Shown here piece after piece: positions 38,501-47,500 of a DNA stretch of 64,000 nucleotides. Source of the DNA: Sabellastarte sp. h YS-2021 (Eukaryota; Annelida; Polychaeta; Sabellida; Sabellidae); contig OZ024929.1 in NCBI GenBank assembly GCA_964017235.1, positions 21,573,464-21,637,463 on the forward strand, given 5' to 3'. The notes beneath the pieces are model-generated. The model had not been told where the DNA came from, did not search any database, and saw only the letters and a list, made by a program, of their open reading frames with translations. The number at the start of each line of letters is the position of its first letter. Position 1 is the stretch's first letter. A program made the translations under genes and the position numbers.

Positions 38501-41500
38501 CAAATCATGGTATTTGTACCTAGATACTTCTAAAACACCGACAAAATTTGTGTCTGTCGCCAATTGGGCTTAGATGGTATTGATACATCCCCGAAAATGT
38601 CTGTCTGTTGCCAGTGGCATCCCATTGCTTATTGTTCAACTGCTAAATATGAGCTTAGAATATATTTCCACATTGTGCAAAGTTGCCTTGTGTGATAGTT
38701 GCAAACAAGGGAATGGTCTGTGTAGACTCTGTCAGGATGTACTTTTTATTGATTTTTCTTTCCCTGAATAGAAACCCTATGTTTCATACTTTGTTTTTCG
38801 GATAATGATGCAAAGGTCACACACTGGAGAGGTTACTACGATCATCTTAGAGGAGAAGAGAGAAAATGTAAATTGAAGAGGTTACTACGATCATCTTAAA
38901 GGAGAAGAGAGAAAATGTAAATAGGAGTGGTTAGTACGATCATCTTAGAAGAGAAGAGAGAAAATGTTAATTGGAGAGGTTACTACGATCATCTTAGAGG
39001 AGAAGAGAGAAAATGTAAATAGGAGTGGTTAGTGCGATCATCTTAGAAGAGAAGAGAGAAAATGTTACTTGGAGAGGTTACTACGATCATCTTAGAGGAG
39101 AAGAGAGAAAATGTAAATTGGAGAGTTTACTATGATCATCTTAAAGGAGAAGAGAGAAAATGTAAATCCACCAGCATTTTCAAATAAGAGAAGAGAAAGT
39201 GTGGTCACATGATTAAAAAACTAGGACTACAATGCCTTTTTGGATGTTCTTTGACTGTCCTGAGATTAAGCCTCAACAAAGCTAGATAAACTGAGAATTC
39301 CCTACGAACTGGTGAAGATATTTGGCAATTTTCCTACAATTACCCAATGAATTAGCTATGGGTAGGTCAGAATCAATGAGTGCTGTGAAGTTTCATCTGC
39401 CACAAAGAAAGAATTAGCTGACAACAAGGAAGAACATCCAGTAAATTTGCTAAGAATAAGAAATTAGCACAATTTGTTGGCGACTGGAAGGAGTTACGAC
39501 CTTGAAGAATATGGTTTTGAAAAGTTTTTACATGTAATGTCTCTGCTCCTTTTGAACAATTGCATTTAGGGGACTCTCACTGAAACAATGTCTCCAAAAA
39601 TAAACATAAAAATAAGTAGCAAAGCGTGGAGACAGCTGAACATGTATGGTCTGTTCACACTCAAATTTATTTTGTATTTGTTTTAATTATTTATATGCAT
39701 TTTTGTTTGCCATTACTTTAAACTATTTGTACAGTAACATAACCAGGAATAAATAGTGCTTGAATTAAATTTTGCAGTTTTTTACATGGTTTCTTTTTTG
39801 TAAAATGTATTGTGTAACTGTTTCCATTTTAATGCAACATTCAGCTACAATTCAGATTATTATACAGTGCACTTTATTAATCCCAAGAGTTTTACCAAAG
39901 TTAAGAGGTAAAGCTCAAGTTGAGGTTAAGTCCATGGCCAAGATCTAAAGTATGAGCAAAATTACTTGAACAGTTTGAGGAAATTTTATTTACATATTAG
40001 TATGCACAGTATGCAAATACATTCCAGAAATTTTAAACCTAAAGTTTCAAAGCACTATCAAATCATATGAAATACCATATAATGTCAACGGTACATCTCA
40101 TAAACTCCATTCATTTAAAGATACCTATTGTGGCAAATTATCCTTGCAAACTTCAAAAGGGCATCATGAACACCAAAAAAATACTATTTGGAGATATTTG
40201 CCATTTAAATTCGCCACTGTGTAACCTGGGCATTATATCTGTACATACATTGATCATGCTTAACTGTTCAATTTACTTGTCTTAACACTGCCCAGAAAAC
40301 TACACATGCCATTTCACAGATGTAATATTTTTTATGTAAGTGGGATATCAAACCAAAGACTTATAGGTAATCAGATATGACTATAGTTTTTTCAGCCATA
40401 AGACTTTTGACTTAGTTGAGTTTTGGGCGTAAGTGTACTTCACAGAATGGGACTTAGCTAAAACCTAGCGTAGACTAATTTATAAAAACAATATGACTAT
40501 AGTTTTTTCAGCCATAAGACTTTTGACTTAGATGAGTTTTGGGCGTAAGTGTACTTCACAGAATGGGACTTAGCTAAAACCTAGCGTAGACTAATTTATA
40601 AAAACAATATATATATACATATATAGCATCAAATATGTTTTAAGAAAAAAAGGCAATTATCAAAGTAGAAATATTACATTGCGTTTATGTAAAGATTATA
40701 TATAAAATGTGACAGACCCATATTTAAAAAGATTACAAATGTACCGCATATTAAGTTATTGTAATCATGTTCTATGTAAGGTTGATCTCCAAAACAGGTT
40801 TCATTAGTAATAATAAGTAGCAAAAAGTAGTTTGTCTTGCAAGAAAAAGTGGTTTTTGACACAGAAGAGATACAATGAAAATGCAGTCTTTCAAAAACGT
40901 AGATCTTGTACACTAAGTAGAGCTTGTACACTAAGTCTTGGGTTGTGTAAAAGATAAGAAAAGCTAAAAGTGTATTGTAGGTCGATTGGTAACTAAGTAT
41001 GTTTGTGGTTTGTTTTGTTATGGTTGTGTAACAAACAGTAAGCCGATATAGAAAATAATATACACCAAAGGTGGTCATGTAAATGTAACATAACCTTTTG
41101 AAATGTACACTGTTTTTCTACTGTAGCTATGGAGACGTAACCTACAGAGATCTTATGATTAGAAAGTGATTTCTTAAATAGGATTTAGACAATTGATTGT
41201 TAAGTCACAGATTCATTTTTGAATTAAAACAACTTATACAAGGGAATACCATTATAAAAATACAATGTAGGTTATACAACTCTAGGTTAGTGTAATTCAA
41301 AGTGAATATATCCTCTGATGCACTGTCTGAATTGTATTGCTTTTGGAACTAAAAATATGATTTTTTAAAAAGAAATGATAAAAATTAATGATGTGTTTTC
41401 AGAAAGGTTTCGTTGTACTTGAGTTGTGGACAAAATGTTGTGGTTAAGTAATTGTACCTGACACAGTCTATATTTTCTAGATTCTAAGTTGTGGAATTCT

Positions 41501-44500
41501 GAAATTTGACCTTTGCACGTGCAACTAAAAAGTACAACTGGTTTCTACATTATATACTGAAAAATTGAAACATTACTGAATAGTAATTAATTCTAACATA
41601 TCTTAAAACATCTGTACAGTTACTAATTTGGTTTGGCCTGAGTATAGTCAAACTTGTAAAGATACACCAATGGCCCAATGACAAGCAAGTGTCATTGTAC
41701 TGTATGATGAAAATTATGTTGAAGTGTACCTTTTTCTATAGGTGGAACTCTACAATAATAATGTGAAACTAAATTCCTAAAAGCTGTCGCTCAAACTAAA
41801 GAAAACCCCGGAAAGTTAAGAGAATGCCAAAAACACTAAAGGTGATAATATAAAAAGTAAACACTGTTTACTTCTACTGATATGTAAATGTGACTAAATG
41901 TGCAGTTGTATAACTAAATAAACACACACACAAAAATATAGACGGGAACCTGTGTTTTCAAACAAAGAAATGTCCCAAGAGTTGAGTTTGTGTTTTATTG
42001 TGCTTAATTTCCCTTTACATTTCCCTTTACATGGGCAACCAGTTGTAGTATCCAGGGACAGAAAAGAGGTCAATCACCACAAAAGATGACAATGTCTAAG
42101 GGCAAAATATCACTAAGGTTTCATTGTGCCATCTGTTGAGTTGACGATTTTGTGGTAATGTAATCTAAATATAGTATGTGGGTGTGTACATCTTCACCTT
42201 TTCGTAGACAATGATCTTGGAGTACATCATGCTTAGAAAAACCGCTGGTCTCTACAAAGCATACTAAAACAATCGTCTGAATGAGTAAATTAACTCTGTT
42301 TAAAATGATTATTTATTTTGTCTAAAGATGTTTACAAGATGTATAATCAAAGGTTTTTAAAGTCACTAATTTATCATTAATTTTCTCTGGCCTAAATATT
42401 GTCAAACTATTTCAGGTACATTGAAAATTATAAACAACAATGACCCGAAAGTTTTATTAACAGTAATTCTAAGATTTATGGTTGTGTAATAAACATTAAA
42501 GCTAAAGGTGAGAGTTAAAACTTGTTACTTGTGGAGAGTATAATATATATATGTGATAATTGATTCAATTTCAACATAACCTATACTGGACTTTTTTGTC
42601 CTTTTGGCTTGTAATATGGCTCTCACACAGACATGGTAATTTTTAAGGTGGTAATTCAGAGAGGTTTAACTGAATTGTCTGTATCACTATTATCTACATA
42701 AAACCAAGGGAATCAATGACTTTTTTATCATATAGAAGTTTTACTATGTAAATATGGTCAGTTTAGTAGCTTTTAAGATCATCCTTGGTTGTAAAAGATA
42801 CCTTTAGAAAAGGGACTATTAGTACTGTACAAAAATATTTTGTAAAGTTTATGTAGATTTACTCTAATGAGATAAACTAATATTCAAAAACTGGTTTAAG
42901 GGTAAAACCAAGTAAAATTTGGCAGGATAATGTGACTCTACAGAGCAATGTGGCTGTAGAAATAATTTAATATCATTATATTGATTTGTTATTTTTTGCA
43001 TATTTGAAAATATAACTTGAAATGAACATGTAAGGAAGAGTAAATACACAAAATGACATTATGTTGCAAATGGTTCATGTTACTGAAAGTTCAATTGGTA
43101 ATGACAATTAGAGATATGTCTCTGCTAATCATGGGCTTCCTATATATATAATGAAATAATGTCTGATACATCTAAGATGTGTCTACATACAACTGTCGTA
43201 GAAATATTAATGAAAATAATTACAGAGAAAAAAAGAATATTGAAAATAAATATTTAGAGCTCATGGTGTTCTAAATTTTGGAGCAAACTTCTTGGGATAC
43301 ATACAACTTCAGTCAAACATACCAATGCTGTACGCAAATGACCTGGGTTTTGTAATGAAAATAAACAGGTGGATGTACTCAGTTACCCAAATGATATAGG
43401 GGCAAGAATAATATGCCTTAAAAGACGCATTTAACAGAACAAGATCTTCACCAAATTAAAGCAACATAGAACAATAAATGTTACCTACATGGCAAAAAAT
43501 AGGCAATACATGAGGTGTTGGAATTCTAAGAAGCAACAATTTTGAGCATCAGGTTATAGAATATTGTAAAGGTACAAATGGTAATTATCTACAATTAATA
43601 ATGAAAATCCAATCACTCAAAAGTAACTTAATAACTAAAAATACAGAAAGATCAGATATGTTGACATAGATTTAGAGATTTAATAGAGTTTTTACAGTGT
43701 ACGCCAGTGAAAAGTAACCTGGGTAGTTACCTGCCTAATATGGAAGTGCCTGATTCACATAAAATTTGAGGGGTGGAAACCTTATGTGTGTGCAAATCAA
43801 TATTTGTGTAAACATCCTGAACTGCATTGTATTGTCTGTTGGAATATTTTAAGGACTGACCAGTATTAAGACATCCCAAGTTGCTGGCTATGGAAAGTGT
43901 GTGGTGCCTGTTTTTTTGTGACTATTTTATAAATTAGTGTGTGTATTCTTACTTAACTGTGATCATTTTTGTGAGCCAATGGAACACTTAATTTTTATGA
44001 ATGATTGGAATTGAAACTCTAAATTGAGAGTTAATAATTTCATTGTAACAGTTGGGTAAATTAACCATTGGAGTTTCGAAAGTTAAGTTATCAAATTTCA
44101 TAAGTATTATGCCTGCCACTTAATTGTTGATTGAAAACTGAAAAAAAAACGAACAAAGAAAAACCCAGAAGGGGAAAAGCCCTACAGTTTTTGATACCCA
44201 TGCAGAAAAGCAATCTACCATTTTTCTAGATCGGGGAGAAAGCCCTATATACCACGTTTAGTTTACTAATGAAAGGGTTGATCATTACTTAATGGGTATT
44301 TCAATTGCTATTCAAACTAATCTATGCTATAATTTTTAATACCAATGTCCCTTTGTATTTTTAGAAACAGTAAAATAGATTACTTGATTAACAATTTGAA
44401 AGCCACTCTGGATTGCAGTTAATTAACCTTTAGATGATACAATTGCAGTAAAATCTTCAACTGGAAATGGAGTGCCACCAAACAGTTTCATTCCAGATTT

Positions 44501-47500
44501 TTTTTCCAGTCAATTGAACTTAGAATTTGTTTCTGAAGATTGGGATTTGATATTTTCCTTTCTTTATTAATACAATGAATGTGTTGTCTCATATGTTATT
44601 TGTAATATGAATGTTAAAAGTAGTTCCTTTTATATTTTTGTTTGTAGAAATATACTAGTTCTATAGCAAATAGTAAAAGCAATAATAATTTTGAAATAAA
44701 AAGTAAAACATAACTTTGAAACAGTTTTTGTTTATACTTTGTATATTCAAACAAGGACTTTTATCCACAATCTCAAAAATGGTGTTATACTTTTCTCCAC
44801 AGTTATCAACCAATTGTATAATTTTTCTCTGTGTGGAATTTTTCTGCGCGGAGCTTTTCTCTATTGTATGAAATTGGTTAAAAGGGAAAGGTATATTTGG
44901 TTGAAATTGAAAAGTATCAATCGCAATACTTTACATGATGTGGTGCAAGATATTTTGGAAAAATGAAACACCAAGTAATTGTTATATGTTTAACTTGATC
45001 AATTTTACACACCAATCAGATATGTATTAGCCTTAAAGTTCTGGGGTATTTATTTTAGGCTGTGAAAAGTAAACATGTTTTCCAAAACTTCACAATGGTA
45101 CAAGTAATATTTCAAAACACTGACCCCACACTCTGATGTATAACATCAATTTAATGCATCAATACATCTAGCCCTGCCTATGGGCTGTACCAGAGCCCCT
45201 CGCAGAGTGCACAAAATGCTGTAAGTTTGGGCAAAAGTTATGCTGACTTTTAAACGAGACAGAAAAACTAAATATTTGACCTTGGACCTTAGCTGATAGG
45301 CTTTGGTTACAACTAAGTAAAATGTAACATTAGTCAAACTAATGCCTGCTCAACACTAAAGTGCTGACACCCTTTTTAAAATTAAGTATGTTTTCTAAAG
45401 GTCAGATTGTTTCTTTCAGACACACTTAGTTCCAGCATTCAATATGCTATTCATGGATATTTCCTGTGGGTAAAATATAGGAGTATATAAAAATATAATA
45501 AAATATCAGAACTGATCAATAATCCATCTAAAGAACCTGATACTCTACAAACAATATCACACCACCTTGTCGACCCTTATCGACAAACATGCTCCACTAC
45601 ACACTAAACATACCAAGGCAAAGTACATCCCAGGATGGGTTAACGACACTGTAATTGCAGCAAAAGAGACCAAACGTTTGTTTGAATGCATTTGGCGAAG
45701 AGATAAATCCACCTTCAATAGATCCTGGTACATGCAGAAAGTTCATCAATATAATAGAATCTACATGCAAGCCAAATCTCAATTCCTTAAAGTGAAGATT
45801 CAGGACAATCACAACAATCCACAAAAATTATGGCGTGTCCTGGGTGATGTCTTGCACACACTTCCAGCCAAGATCCTCCCATCGATAAAGCCCCCTCAGC
45901 TTTTGGCTGACAGGTTCGTGGAGTTCTTCACAGAAAAAAATAGAAAAAATATGCTCAACATTCTCTGTTTCTGTCAATTTGCAACACATCACCCCTGACT
46001 CTCCTCCCCCCATGTTATCTACTTTTTCTACTGTAACAGAGAATCAAGTCACTAAAATTATTACCAATTCTCCTAGTAAATCATGTTCGCTAGACCCTTG
46101 GCCTACCTTCCTTGTTCTTGATTATCTGGATATTCTCATTACCCCCATCACCTCAATAATCAATGCTTCTCTTGAGCAAGGTAAGTGTCCAAACTTTTTA
46201 AAGCAGACCCACGTTACCCCTATCCTAAAAAAAATCATCCTTAGATAAAGAAGTTTTTAAAAAATTTAAACTTTATCTCAAAGATACTTGAAAGGGTTGC
46301 AGCCGTCCAGCTACAAACTCATCTTGATGAAGCCGGTCTTATGACTGGCTTTCAATCGGCTTATAGAAAACACCACTCTACTGAAAGCGCCCTCCTCAAT
46401 ATTCAAAACGACATTCTTCTCAACATGGCCAAAGGTTCTGTCACTGCCCTCACCCTTCTGGATCTATCCGCCGCTTTCGATACCACTGACCACACCATTC
46501 TCCTGGACAGATTCAATGTTTATTATGGAATCAGTGAACTAGCACTTGGTTGGTTCAAATCATACCTGTCAGGAAGGACACACTCGGTCAAGGTAGGTAG
46601 TACACTCTCCCATCCTGCTGTGCTCTATTATGGAGTACCCCAGGCCTCTGTCCTTGGACCAATCCTTTTCTCTCTCTACACCAACCCAATCAGCTCAATC
46701 ATTCATTCCCACAGTAGCATCAACTACCACTTTATGCCGATGATACCGAGCTATACATTACACTTTCACGAGAAAATTTCTCCCATTCTATCCAAAAACT
46801 AAAGAACTGCCTAAACGACATTCAAAATTTCATGTTTGCAAATAAGTTAAAACTCAACCTTGACAAAACTGAGTTCATTCTCATTGGCTCCCAAAGAAAT
46901 CGTAACCAACTCCTCCCTCACTTCCCTATCAATATTCTGGGAAATTAGGTCTCGCCAGCACAAAGTGTCAGGAACCTCGGAGTGGTGTTTGACTCTAATT
47001 TCAATTTCTCAAACCACATGTCACAGGTCATTAAGTCCACTAGAGTACATACAAGAGACCTCTACAGAATTCGCCCCCTTTTAGACATGAATACATCAGT
47101 CCTGCTAGCGAATGCTTTGGTGAGCAGCAGGCTGGACTACTGCAATTCACTCTCAACACCACTCTTATCCCTCACTGATTTTGAGTTAAGGAGATTGCAG
47201 CTAGTCCAAAATTCACTGTGCAGGATTGTCACCCATTCCTCTAAATTCTCTCACATTACCCCTCAAATAAAAAACTCCATTGGCTACCAGTCAGATACAG
47301 GGTAAAATTCAAAATTGGTCTTATTACATACAAAATTCTCAACCAGGGTCAACCAGTTTACCTAAGAGAATTAATCCACCCCTACTCCTCTTCCAGAAAC
47401 ACAAGGCGAAGTACCCCAAAACTCAAGTTCCTTCAAACCCCCAACTTTGATCGCAGAGTTCACAAGTCAATAAAACACTTTTCTAACTCCTTTAGTCACT

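Noticed and set aside
38826-39170. Regularly spaced repeats resembling a CRISPR array
   Set aside because: Units are contiguous 49-bp tandem copies with no unique spacers, in a eukaryotic intron.
40674-41078. 134-codon minus-strand ORF in intron 1
   Set aside because: Composition is typical AT-rich chance sequence (Tyr, Phe, Thr, Asn), with no domain motif and no splice support.
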